A stretch of 64,000 bases of DNA from Fagopyrum homotropicum (taxonomy: Eukaryota; Streptophyta; Magnoliopsida; Caryophyllales; Polygonaceae): contig BSWB01000005.1 in NCBI GenBank assembly GCA_033239125.1, positions 98,145,994 through 98,209,993 on the forward strand, written 5' to 3'. This document shows, piece after piece, positions 45,790 to 57,900 of the stretch. The position numbers were made by a program, and so were the translations under genes. The notes beneath the pieces are model-generated. The model worked only from the letters and a program-made list of their open reading frames with translations. It ran no database searches and was not told the DNA's origin. The first letter of the stretch is position 1; each line of letters opens with the position of its first letter.

Positions 45790-46125
45790 TCAAACCGGCG
45801 ATTTTAGGCGTGGAATTGGGGATTTTAAGTGTTCTTTGTGAAGGGCGTGGTTTATATAGTAACCATAAAAATTTTGGAAAATTACGGTCACTCGGGGGTT
45901 TCCAAGGCCATGGAAATGTACGGAACCGTGGTTTTGGCGATTTTTCTCAGGCTTTTGCAAATTACGGTCACTGTAGCTGTCACGGCCGTGGTTTTGGCCG
46001 TGGAACTCTCTGTAATGTGCCAATGTCCAAGTTTCGTCAATTTCTTCTAACTTTTCCCTTTCCCTTGCCTCTTCCATTAATCCTACATCTAAAAACACGA
46101 ACATACCGGAAGGTATCGAAGGCAA
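45790..46125 (-). CDS. Small conserved ORF between pol and env (element D), unknown function
   Basis: 111 codons, MPSIPSGMFVFLDVG start, matching B's small ORF until a frameshift near the C-terminus. Overlaps a palindrome module in which the full site has mutated to CCAAGGCCATGG (45902-45913), both arms changed symmetrically, and TCACGGCCGTGG remains at 45980-45991. Confidence 0.35.
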   Translation of the reverse strand: MPSIPSGMFVFLDVGLMEEAREREKLEEIDETWTLAHYREFHGQNHGRDSYSDRNLQKPEKNRQNHGSVHFHGLGNPRVTVIFQNFYGYYINHALHKEHLKSPIPRLKSPV

Positions 46126-46189
46126 AACAAAACAAAAACGTCTAAACTACTCTAAACTACGAATCAAAAACAAAACGTAAGTGCAATGC

Positions 46190-46207
46190 CTTGGGTTGCC
46201 TCCCAAG
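46190..46207 (-). promoter_or_regulatory. Conserved pol-env hairpin (element D)
   Basis: CTTGGGAGGCAACCCAAG in sense, 40 bases past the expected pol end at 46247. Confidence 0.7.
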
Positions 46208-46246
46208 AGCGCTTGTTTAAGGTCCGTAGCTAGACCAAATTCGCAC

Positions 46247-49200
46247 TTATTCGAGTGCGGTAGGTGTGAACTCTTCCGCTTGGAGTTCTGGTGAGTATTT
46301 CTTGAGTCCTTGACCGTTCACCTTAAAGCTTCCGCCCTTTTCACCCCATACCTCAACTGCACCATGGGGAAAAACACGTTTGATTAGATAAGGTCAAATC
46401 CAATGAGATTTAAGCTTACCTGGAAAGAGGCGAAGTCTTGAATTGAAGAGGAGAACTTGATCTCCTTCCTTTAGGTCCTTTGGAATGATATGCTTATCAT
46501 GCCAACGCTTCGCTCTTTCTTTGTATATCTTGGCGTTTTCATAGGCGTTCAAGCGGAGTTCTTCAAGCTCGTTAAGGTCTAAGAGACGTTTTTCTCCCGC
46601 TTCCTTTATGCTGAAGTTCAACCACTTTATTGCCCAATACGCCTTATGCTCTAGCTCTACCGGCAAGTGACAAGACTTCCCATACACAAGGTTGTATGGT
46701 GTCGTTCCTATGGGAGTCTTATATGCAGTCCGGTATGCCCATAGTGCATCATCTAGCTTCAAAGACCAATCTTTCCTTCTCCATGAAACCGTCTTCTCTA
46801 GGATTCCCTTAATCTCCCGGTTCGAGATCTCTACTTGTCCACTAGTTTGTGGATGATAAGGGGTGGCGATCTTGTGAGTCACCCCATACTTAGCTAATAG
46901 AGCTACGAATCGTCGGGCAATGAAGTGAGAGCCTCCATCACTAATGATAGTCCGTGGTGTCCCAAATCGTGGGAAAATGGTCTTGTTAAAGAACTTAACC
47001 ACAACCATGGCATCATTAGTGGGAGAGGCAATTGCTTCAACCCATCTCGAAACATAATCTACAGCTAGAAGTATGTATTGGTTTCCACAAGATGATGGGA
47101 AGGGTCCCATAAAGTCTACTCCCCAAACGTCAAAGATCTCTACCTCTTGAATGTTGTTAAGAGGCATCTCGTTTCTCCTAGATATGTTCCCTGTTCTTTG
47201 ACAAGCATCGCAGCAGGAAACAAAGGTTTGCACATCTTTAAATAAAGTAGGCCAAAAGAATCCAGATTGCAATACCTTAGCGCTAGTCTTGTTCGAGCTA
47301 GCGTGTCCTCCACAAGGTAGTGAATGACAATGACGGATGACACTTTGTATCTCGTCTTCCGGCACACATCGTCGAAAGATGCCGCCAGGACCTCTCTTGA
47401 AGAGTAGAGGTTCATTCCAAAAGTATTCCCGGACATCCTTAAAGAACTTCTTTCTTTGTGCGTAGGATAATCCGGGTGGTAATTCCTGGCAAACCAAATA
47501 ATTAACAAAATCAGCAAACCATGGTTCATTACCTTTACTAATCTTGACGATGCACTCCTCTATGATATGTAATTTCTCGTCCGGAATGGAGTCATCTATG
47601 GGTAGATGGTCGTCTTCTAGATGTGGTAGACGACTCAAATGATCCGCAACAGAATTTTCCGAGCCCTTCTTGTCGCGGATCTCTAGATCGAATTCTTGTA
47701 GGAGAAGAATCCATCTAATTAGCCTTGGCTTCGCATCCTTCTTTGCAAGTAGATACCGGATCACAGCATGATCCGTGTATACAATCACCTTTGCACCTAC
47801 AAGATAAGAGCGAAATTTGTCAAATGCATATACAATTGCTAAGAATTCTTTTTCAATAGTGGCGTAGTTGAGCTGCTCTTCGTCTAGCGTCTTGCTAGCA
47901 TAGTAGATGGCATGGGTTCGTCCTTCCTTCTTTTGCCCAAGTACAGCTCCTATGGCTACGTCACTTGCATCATACATAACCTCGAATGGAAGGTTCCAAT
48001 CCGGAGGTTGAATGATCGGGGCTGAGATTAGAGCTTCCCGAATCTTATTAAATGCATCTAGGCATTCCTGCGAAAAATCAAAAACTGCATCCTTCATCAA
48101 TAGATTAGTAAGCGGCTTTGATATCTTAGAGAAGTCCTTTATAAAGCTTCTATAAAATCCAGCATGTCCTAGAAAGCTTCTTATCCCCTTCACCGAAGAT
48201 GGAGGAGGGAGCTTTTCTATTGTCTCTATCTTAGCTTTATCTACTTCAATCCCTCTACTAGAGATCAAATGTCCTAATACAATGCCTTCTTTCACCATAA
48301 ATTGACACTTCTCCCAATTAAGAACTAGGTTAGTGTCTTCACACCTTTGTAACACAAGAGCAAGGTTAGAAAGACAATTATCAAAAGAGGAACCATAAAC
48401 GGAGAATTTCCTTCTTGACAACCTCCTTCATGGTCAGATTTAACCGCCTTTGAGGTTGTCGCGAAGTTCTAAAGTCTTCTTCCATTAGGATCTTATGCAT
48501 GCATAGGGAAGGTTTGATTCCTACTAGATCCTCTATAGTATATCCTAAGGTTTTTCTATGTTTCTTAAGAACAACCATAAGCTTACTATGTTCATCTATA
48601 CTCAAATCGGAACTAACAATTACCGGAAAGGTAGAATTAGGTCCTAGAAATGCATACCTTAGATGTGCGGGAAGTGGCTTTAATTCCATCACTATAGGAC
48701 TCTCTAATGTCTCTTGAGGAGTGTCCAATGCTTCCTTAGAAGTTTATAAGGGTGTAGAAGTTGTTGGAGAAGAATCAAAAGAATTGATAGAAAGAACGTA
48801 ATTGCCTTCGGATTCACCCAAAATTACGGCTCCCCTATTTCCTTCACGTCCGTTGTTTTGGGCGTGGAAATCAATTACGGTGCCTCTGTTTGCTCCACGG
48901 CCGTGGTTTTGGCCGTGTAACTTACTGGAGTCCTCTGAATAGCTGATGACGGTCATGTTGGTAGAAACCACGGCCGTGGAATAGCACGACTGACCGTGGT
49001 TCCTTACGTTCTCTGACCCATCGTAGAGTTTCTCAAATTCTTCTTCACATACTTCCTTTAGCTTCTCTAAAGCTTCAATTTCCTTATTGCATTCCTCTTC
49101 TTCCCCTATATCCATAATGCTCATAGAGATAACCTTTTGCAAGGGATCTTTGAAGAGAATCGAACTTACCTCCTCTCTAGATAGCTCTTCGTCATGGATG

Positions 49201-51270
49201 TTGAATATATCTTCGTCGAAAGCTGGTTCCTTCACCAAAGTGGAGAGAACGAACTCTACCTTCTCTTCTCCTATGTCGAAGGCGAGTCTAGCATTCTTGC
49301 AATCAATCATACAGCCGGAAGTTGCAAGAAACGGTCTTCCGAGTATGATCGGGACCGGACTATCTGCAGGAATGTCAAGCACAACAAAATCTATAGGAAC
49401 ATAGAACTTACCAAGCTTGACCAGAATGTCTTCAACTATACCGACGGGACAAGTTATGGATCGATCTGTCATGTATAACGTCATCTTCACCGGTTTAGGT
49501 TCGCCTAAACCGATCTTCCTGCATAAGGCAAGCGGAATGATGCTCACACTTGCTCCTAAATCACATAATGCATCATATGTGACATCTCCCACTCCTATGG
49601 GAATACAAAATGACCCCGGATCCTTCAGCTTTGGGGGCATCTTTTCCTTCATTGTCTTGATGAGATCCGATGAATCCGAACTCATCTTGACTTCTCCAAA
49701 ATCCTCTAATTTCCTCTTTTTAGAGAGGATCTCCTTTAAGAACTTCCCATAAGCTGGCATACCTACAATTGCATCAATGAAAGTTATATTAATATGCAGT
49801 TTGCTCATGAGTTCAATAAACTTACCGAATTGCTTGTCTAGACGCGCTCTTGCTCTAGATTGTGGGAATGGTAGGGGAGGTTTGTAAACTGGAGGAGGGA
49901 TGTAGATGTCTTCCTTCTCCTTCCCCTTCTCTTTCTGCTTCTCGACGGGAACTTCCACAAATTTAGGTTGCGGATCGGTGGTTGTTGCTCTGCTCCTAGT
50001 TGTGATAGCCATCACTCTTCCTTTTGGGTTATCTTCCGTCTTCCCTGGAAGTTTTCCTTGATTCCTAGGAACTTCCTCACCGTGGCTAAACATTTGGTTT
50101 TCTAAAACCTTTTGGGCTTTATCAACCTTAGTAATGTGATCATCGACCTTAATGATGTGACTCTCCAATCTTTGAAGCTTTCCCAATATCGTTTCCATCA
50201 TGGGATCGGGCTTCTCTTTCCCCGAAGTGCTTCCACTATTAGATGTTTGCCCCTGGCTTTTCAAAGGAATGGAAGAGGAAGAAGGTGGAGTTAGTGAATT
50301 TCCTGAATTTGGATAAGAATTACCGGAATTTTGTTGGTTAGAACGCCAATTGTTGTTGTTTGAACCCCTATTGTTGTTCCAATTGTTGTTCCGGTTGTTG
50401 TTGTTGTTCCAATTATTCCGGTTATTGTTCCGGTTGTTGCGGTTGGTATTCTCATTCCCGTTGTGGTTATTGTTGTTTCCTAAATAACCAACATCCTTCT
50501 CACTAGGCTTTGGAAAGCTTGCCTTTATGACTTCCTTCAACTCTTTAATCTCCGTGTTAAGAGAAAAGATTTGAGTTTGAGCGGCTTGTGTTAGCTTAGC
50601 TCCTTGCTCCACTCGATTTGCCTCCACTTTCCGATGAGAGTATTTCTCAATGACTCGGGCTTGCTTCTCAATGAAGTCCCAAGCGTCATCTTCCCTCATG
50701 TCCATGAATGCGCCACATGAAAGGGATTGGAGCTTGAATTGTGTTTTCACATTCAGCCCCTTATAGTATATCTCTAATAGCTCCAACTTGGAAATGCCAT
50801 GGTGTGGGCAATCCAATAGTAAATCCTGAAATCTCTCCCAAGATTGAAACAAACTTTTGTTAGATCTCATAGAAAATTCATTAATCTTACCTCTCAATTC
50901 CGCCGTTTTGGATGGCGGAAAGAATTTGGTGAGGAACTCCGAAGAAAGATCCTCCTATGTGTTGAGTCTTCCATTTGGAAGAGCTTGATACCAAGATAAA
51001 GCTTTCCCTTTCAAAGAGAAGAATAATGGCTTGATCTTGTAGTTGTTGGTGGTTGCATTCTTTGGCTTCATTGTCTCCATCATGATCTCAAAATTTTGTA
51101 AATGTTGATGTGGAGATTCAACACTCGTTCCCCCAAATTGATTTTGGCGAACGATGGTAATGACTTCTGGGTTGAAGCTAAACCCTTGCATATCATCAGC
51201 ATCGAAGTTCACACCTAAGCGGCGTGGTTGCTGAATTGGATCCATCCTTTGGCCAAGAGTTCTTGGCCCT
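46247..51270 (-). pseudogene. gag-pol of element D, decayed and truncated
   Basis: From the interrupted gag (TLGQRMDP at 51270) to the integrase C-terminus. Gag core, Asn-rich tract (50340-50480), protease, linker, RNase H and integrase motifs are as in B. Breaks: TAG near 50955 in gag, TAA near 48744 in the linker, a deletion of about 463 bases at 48408 that removes most RT motifs including the FMDD region and shifts the frame, and a TGA near 46394 close to the C-terminus. The stretch 46394-48421 is still one long open frame with RNase H and integrase intact. Confidence 0.88.
48795..49003 (-). repeat. Palindrome cluster in protease-RT linker (element D)
   Basis: Exact CCACGGCCGTGG at 48895-48906 and 48968-48979, a decayed TCACGTCCGTTG near 48844, and half-sites near 48797, 48826, 48877, 48949 and 48992. 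Confidence 0.82.
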
Positions 51271-53089
51271 TGTTACGCTAGGAAATAGCACAAAAAGCTT
51301 TACATTTATAAACTCGAACTAAATCCTAAACTACCTAGCGAACCCGCAGTGTACGGGACGTTTGTAGAAAGGTAAGTATTCCGAGGTCGAACACAAAGAC
51401 TAAGGTGAAATCGAGTCAAGCAATGATCAAAGATAGTGTGAATCTAGACTAAGATAAGATGAGAAACAAGGAAAATGGAAAACACAATGTTTTTGTTGGT
51501 TTTTGTGGTGATCAAACAAAGAGCACAAGTCAAGCAAAGCAATAAAACAACTAACAAATTAAGCTAGCAAACGAGTAAGTAACGCAAAGCACAAGTATAT
51601 GATCAAGAGAGAAAAGTAGATTCTAGAGGTCAAGATTTCCGGTTATGGCATTGGACTCAAGGTTCTAAGGGTTGTAAGGACAAGCTGCGGTGTTGGGAAA
51701 GAATGTTCTCTAATGGAAGCGATTACCGGGTAAGTCTCTCACTTCACTAATCCCGCATCAAACTCCTATTACCGGGTAGGTCTCAAGGGGTTAGAGTAAG
51801 GAATTCCGCGCAAACTAGATGCTACTTAAGGGTAACCCTCTCCTTACCGGGTAAGTCTCGGAATAGGGAAATCTCAAGCAATAATCCTAGCACACTCAAT
51901 CCAATAGCGGCTTATGAGGCTCACTACTACCTAGCATTCATCATTTTAGGTATCTAAGGTCGGAAATCATCGGGTAGATCTCTTCCCTCACTTAGATTGG
52001 TAGCATTAGGTGATACTAAGCTAAATTAGGCTTAATAAACATTAGGATTTAAACAACCAAGGACCCTAACATGCAGATTTATCATTTAAAGAGCAACAGG
52101 AGAATAAATCGGGTTGTTCTTAATATAAATCGGCCGATCTTCATGATGAACAGCCCGATTTTTCTTCCTGGAATGGGTTTCGTGCATACAAATCATCCTA
52201 AACTAACATATAAGTCCATCCTATCATCACCCAAGCCATAACCATCAATCCATCACTCTAAAATCACAAGAAACTAGCCAATAATATGCATATCAAGATC
52301 CGAAATCATCAAACAAGCATACATGGTGTTCATAGATGAGTAATGAAAGATGAGTAAGCAAAATCAATAAATCTCAGCCAAATCCGAGTTGTAGCAAGAC
52401 TTACAAACTCTAAAATGAAGATTCAAAACGTTCTTAACAATCCTTGCAATTAGTTCTTCAATCCAAGACTACAAAATCACTCAAAATCCCTCTAAACTCT
52501 TAGAATGGTGTTCTTCTTCTTCCTTCAATCTTTGAGAGCTTTTCTTCTCCTCCAATCTTTCTCCAAAATCCAAATGAGCTGTCAATGAGAGTGTGGAAGG
52601 GGAGAGATGCCCAGCAACCACCTGAGGGACCACTTATATTCTCCACCAAGAGCAAGGACGGACAAGAGATCGTGGGACACGTGGCTTAAGCTGTCAAAGC
52701 CTCAAAAATCGACCCAGTGGACAAAAATCGGCCGATTTAACTGCTACTTGGTCCGATTTTCTTCAGCAGAAACTTGTTATGCTCGTTTAGCCATGAGTTG
52801 ATCCATTGCTTGCACCAATAGTGGTCTTTGTGTCCTTTGTTGCTCCAATTATGCTCCTCCTTAGCCTTGGATGTGTATCATCATGAGGCTTGGCCCTCTA
52901 ATGTATCGGTTAATGTCCAAAAGACCCCCGAAATACCTACAAAGCAACGCACAAGTCCGTGTAGACGTCTATCTCGATAAAATACGTAAATTGAGTGCAA
53001 ACGTCGCGAATTTGTGCTAAACCATGCATGAATGAGTAATGAATCTATCTAAATGATCACCTAAACCTAAGTCATAAATCGTGTTATCA
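51271..53089 (-). repeat. 3' LTR of element F
   Basis: TGTTACGC...GTTATCA, about 1819 bp. ACCGGGTAAGTCTC-type words at 51725, 51771, 51846 and a decayed one near 51968. Palindrome locus 1: half AAATCGGG 52106-52113, AAATCGGCCGATCT 52127-52140, half CCCGATTTTT 52154-52163. Locus 2: half AAATCGACC from 52706, full AAATCGGCCGATTT 52725-52738, half GTCCGATTTT near 52751. TATA-like GAATATAAGTGG in sense around 52631-52642. Confidence 0.92.
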
Positions 53090-53128
53090 AAAATACCCCA
53101 TACTTAAGGTTTGCTCGTCCCCGAGCAA
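53090..53128 (-). promoter_or_regulatory. Polypurine tract and hairpin (element F)
   Basis: AAGTATGGGGTATTTTT in sense and hairpin TTGCTCGGGGACGAGCAA at 53111-53128. Confidence 0.75.
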
Positions 53129-54907
53129 ATTCCCAACTATAGACTAAGAGATGACATGATTTATGTATGCAGAAAAACGGCAAAATTTTTTTTGGAATTG
53201 TGCTTCTAATTTTTGATCACCTTCATAGTCATGTTTCATGGCAATGGACAAGCAATTATGCATCAAATAGATGAAAACATGGAAAGACAATTACACTTAA
53301 CTTGATAGCATGCAATGAAGTGTAAAGATGAAGAAGTCAAGATGATCATGAGCATATCCAATCTAAATCACTTAGTCTTACACACATGCAAGTAGGTCAT
53401 AAGGACTTGTGAAATAGAAGGCCAAGAAACGTTGTGATTAGGCGGGAATTTTCTAGGCTATGTGATGCTAATCCGGGAAAGGAACTAAACAACCACAACT
53501 TCACATTTCTTTTCAACTTCCCTCAAGTGTATATTTTTCTTCATTTTCTTTTCTTTCTTTTATTTTTGAGACAATTACATTGGTGTACAAAAGCCGAAAC
53601 CTTGGTGATTAGCCATTCTCGGGCTTTTTCTGTTTTTCGAGATGCATCCACACCGGGCACACATACCAAAGCTCGTTAGGACTATCGGTTTATTTGACTT
53701 TGGCAAGGCACCAACACCCGATTATGCGAAGTGTACCGAGTTACTTGTCATTTAAACCAATGTCCCCAAACCTATATTTTTGTCTACACTTTCACAACAA
53801 ATTCAGCATTCTATTCATGGCATTCTTTCATCAACATCTTCACCCCACACTTGCTTTTCACACACATCAACACACTAGCATGCTCCTATTCCCGGATGGG
53901 TCAAAAGAGGTCAATTTATATCAATTGAGGTGCTCAAACAACGTGATCAAGATGAGAAGTAGAGAAAGATGAATTGCCTCATTCATTCCTAGATGATGTG
54001 CAAGAACTAGCATGCGATTTCGATTTTCAATACTCAATTCAATCAAGGCAAACATTCATGATCATAATTCATTCATGGGATTCAAGAGAAGTACTTTATG
54101 TCCACATATGCATTCATCTATTCAACACATAAGGCTATCCATAGCCAATTCACAAGACAAGGTTCATCATTAGGGTCATATCCAAACCTTAGAAGCACTA
54201 AAAATTTTAAAATTTTCTGATTTTTTGGATTTTTGATTTATGTATGTACAATGCAAGATATAATGAAACATGTGACAATATTAAACTATCCTAGATGCTA
54301 ATCATGCAAATGATTATGAAAACCCCACCCCATACTTAGAAACACATTGTCCCCAATGTGGAAGCTAAATAAAGAAGTGAAAGAGAGTCCTCACAATGTA
54401 AAATTGGTGATGCTTTGGTATTTCGGTTCACATTGAATGATGATGGTGGATGATCGATCAAGGATGGTAGAGAGCTCTTGATGTTCGTTATGATGTCGGA
54501 ACTCGCGCTTGGCATCGCAAGCCGTCCAAGTTCCACGTCCGCTCCACCCATGCTTGATTGGAGATCATCACTTTCCCTTGTACAGAGGAAAAATCGGACC
54601 AGCTACCCAGGAAAATCGGCCGATTTATTGATGAACAGGCCGATTTTTCTGGGTGCTTTCCTCTTCGTCCATGTGCTTGGATCTTGTTCCTTCAACTAGT
54701 CCATGAGGCTTTCACATGACCTCCAACATCCCATAACTCATGACAATCAACAAGATCTAGCACCCAAAAACACAAAAGAAAAACAAAGCACACCAAGAGT
54801 GAGATTAAACAAAAGCAAGAAAAACACAAGGAAAAATATATACCAATGGGTTGCCTCCCATTAAGCGCTTCTTTAAGGTCATTAGCTTGACCAAATTTAG
54901 GAGCGTT
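53129..54907 (-). other. 3' non-coding region of element F
   Basis: No gene. Internal purine tract (about 54321-54338) and hairpin CACATTGGGGACAATGTG (54343-54360). Palindrome module: half AAATCGGACC 54591-54600, full AAATCGGCCGATTT 54613-54626, half GGCCGATTTTT from 54638. Pol-env type hairpin AATGGGAGGCAACCCATT 54845-54862. The env-like gene that would lie here is missing. Confidence 0.75.
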
Positions 54908-57900
54908 TCAATCGAGGTGAAGCGGGGCAATCACTTCCACCGGGGCTTCTGGGATGTACTTCTTCAATCGATGCCCATTCACCTTGAAGTTACCACAATG
55001 ATCTCCTCCTATCTCCACCGCTCCATGAGGAAAAACTTTCTTCACCACATATGGCCCGGTCCATCTTGATTTGAGCTTTCCGGGGAAGAGCCGCAACCTT
55101 GAGTTGAAGAGAAGGACAAGGTCTCCTTCACTCAACTCTTTCGGGGTGATCCTCTTGTCATGCCATCGCTTGGTTCTCTCCTTGTAGATCAGAGCATTCT
55201 CATATGCATCCAACCGGATCTCCTCAAGGGCGTTCATGTCTAGCAACCGCTTTTCTCCGGCCTCTTTGAGATCAAAATTTAGCCACCTTATAGCCCAATA
55301 TGCTCGATGCTCCATCTCTACCGGAAGGTGGCAAGATTTTCCATAGACCAACTTGTAAGGAGTGGTGCCAATTGGTGTTTTGAAGGCGGTCCTATATGCC
55401 CACAAGGCATCATCGAGCTTCATAGCCCAATCTTTTCTCGTCCTTGATACCGTCTTCTCAAGAATGGCCTTGATCTCCCGGTTGGAGATCTCCACTTGGC
55501 CACTAGTTTGGGGATGGTAAGGTGTTGCCACCTTATGAGTCACCCCATACTTGGCCAAAAGTGCTCCAAAGTTCCTATTAGTGAAGTGCTTTCCTCCATC
55601 ACTTATGATCACCCTTGGTGTTCCAAACCTAGGGAAGATCACTCGGTTGAAGAACCGCACCACAATCTTGGCATCATTTGTAGGAGAGGCGATTGCCTCC
55701 ACCCATCGTGACACATAATCAACCGCCAATAGGATGTAGAGGTTGCCACAAGAAGAGGGAAACGGTCCCATGAAGTCCATACCCCACACATCGAATATTT
55801 CCACCTCTTGGATGTTGTTCAAGGGCATCTCATTCCTCCTTGAGATGTTTCCCGTCCTTTGGCAAGCATCACAAGCTACCACAAAGCCTTGCACGTCCTT
55901 GAACAAACTTGGCCAAAAGAAGCCCGATTGTAGCACCTTCGCACATGTCTTGTGTGCGCTAGCATGTCCTCCACATGGCAAGGAGTGACAATGGCGGATC
56001 ACACTCTCCACTTCATCCTCCGGTATGCATCTCCTAAACATTCCATCCGGCCCTCTTTTGAACAAAAGCGGCTCGCTCCAATAGTAATGCCTCACATCTT
56101 TGAAGAACTTCTTCCTTTGGGCATATGTCAAACCGGGAGGCACTTCCTCACACACTAGGTAGTTCACAATGTCGGCAAACCATGGCTCACTTCCTCTAGA
56201 CACTTGGAACAAGCATTCCTCCACCATTCGCAATTGCTCATCCCGGAACGAGTCATCAATCGGGATGTCCTCTCTTTCAAGCTCCAATGGTGGGAGTCTA
56301 CTAAGGTGATCCGCCACGGAGTTCTCGGATCCCTTCTTGTCCCGGATTTCCAAGTCAAACTCTTGAAGAAGAAGGATCCACCGAATCAACCTAGGCTTGG
56401 CATCCTTCTTGGTAAGTAGATAACGGATCGCAGCATGATCCGTATACACTATGACCTTCGCTCCAACAAGGTATGACCGAAACTTCTCAAAGGCATACAC
56501 CACCGCTAGCAACTCCTTCTCCGTAGTGGCATAGTTAAGTTGGGCATCATCTAGCGTCTTGCTAGCATAATAAATAGCATGAGTTTTCCCATCTTTCCTT
56601 TGCCTCAAAACAGCCCCAATGGCTACATCACTTGCATCACACATGATCTCAAACGGTAAGCTCCAATCCGGAGGTTGCATGATAGGTGCGGAGATCAAAG
56701 CGTTCTTCAACCTACAAAAAGCTTCAAGGCAATCTTTGGAGAAAACAAATTCAACATCCTTCATTAGTAGGTTAGTGATAGGCTTAGAAACTTTAGAGAA
56801 ATCTTGAACCTCCGGTAAAAACCGGCATGCCCCAAAAAGCTCCTTACCCCTTTCACCGAGGTAGGTGGTGGCAACTTCTCTATCATCTCAATCTTGGCCC
56901 TATCAACCTCAATGCCACGGTTAGACACCAAGTGTCCTAACACTATACCTTCACTTACCATGAAGTGGCATTTTTCCCAATTCAAGACAAGATTTGTCTC
57001 CTCACATCTTTGCAATACTAATGACAAGTTAGCCAAGCAATTATCAAAGGAAGAACCATAAACAGAGAAATCATCCATGAACACTTCCATTATATTTTCA
57101 ATGTATTCCGAAAAGATAGCCATCATACACCTTTGAAAGGTGGCGGGTGCATTACACAACCCAAATGGCATTCTCCTATATGCGAAAGTACCCCATGGAC
57201 ATGTAAAGGTTGTTTTCTCTTGGTCATCGGGGTGGATAGGGATTTGGAAGAATCCACTATAGCCATCTAAGTAGCAAAAATGAGAGTGTTGAGCTAACCT
57301 CTCTAGCATTTGGTCAATGAAAGGGAGAGGGAAGTGATCTTTCCTAGAGGCCATGTTCAACTTCCTATAATCAATGCACATCCTCCATCCCGTAACCGTT
57401 CTAGTGGGGATTAGTTCATTGTTCTCATTGGTTACTACGGTCATCCCACCCTTCTTAGGTACTACATGAACGGGACTAACCCACTTACTATCCGAGATAG
57501 GGTAGATAATTCCCGCATCTAGCAACTTAATGATTTCCTTCTTAACTACCTCTTTCATTATGGGATTCAATCTTCTTTGATGTTCAATAGAGGGTTTATG
57601 ATTATCTTCCATCATTATCCTATGCATGCACAAAGATGGCTTGATGCCAACAAGATCATCAATGGTGTATCCTATTGCCTTTCTATGCAGTTTCAATTCA
57701 TTCAACAATCTAGTAAGCTCATCATCATTCAAAGATGCATTCACAATCACCGGATAAGTAGAATTTGAACCAAGGAAAGCATACTTTAAATGAGAAGGAA
57801 GAGGTTTAAGATCAAGTTGAGGAGGACCTTTTTCGGTTGGAGACGATCCATACAATAAAGGTTGAGATGATTGCAAAGCCACGGAAGCCTCCTTGAAGTC

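Larger units (their letters stand above)
42532..51270 (-). mobile_element. Element D: Athila-type retrotransposon body in tandem with B
   Basis: PPT, non-coding region, env-like pseudogene, small ORF and gag-pol, very similar to B, read on the minus strand. It shares its 3' LTR with B. The gag is interrupted at 51270/51271 by element F, so D's gag start, PBS and outer LTR should lie beyond position 64000. Defects: nonsense codons, a 0.46-kb deletion in RT and frameshifts. Confidence 0.88.
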
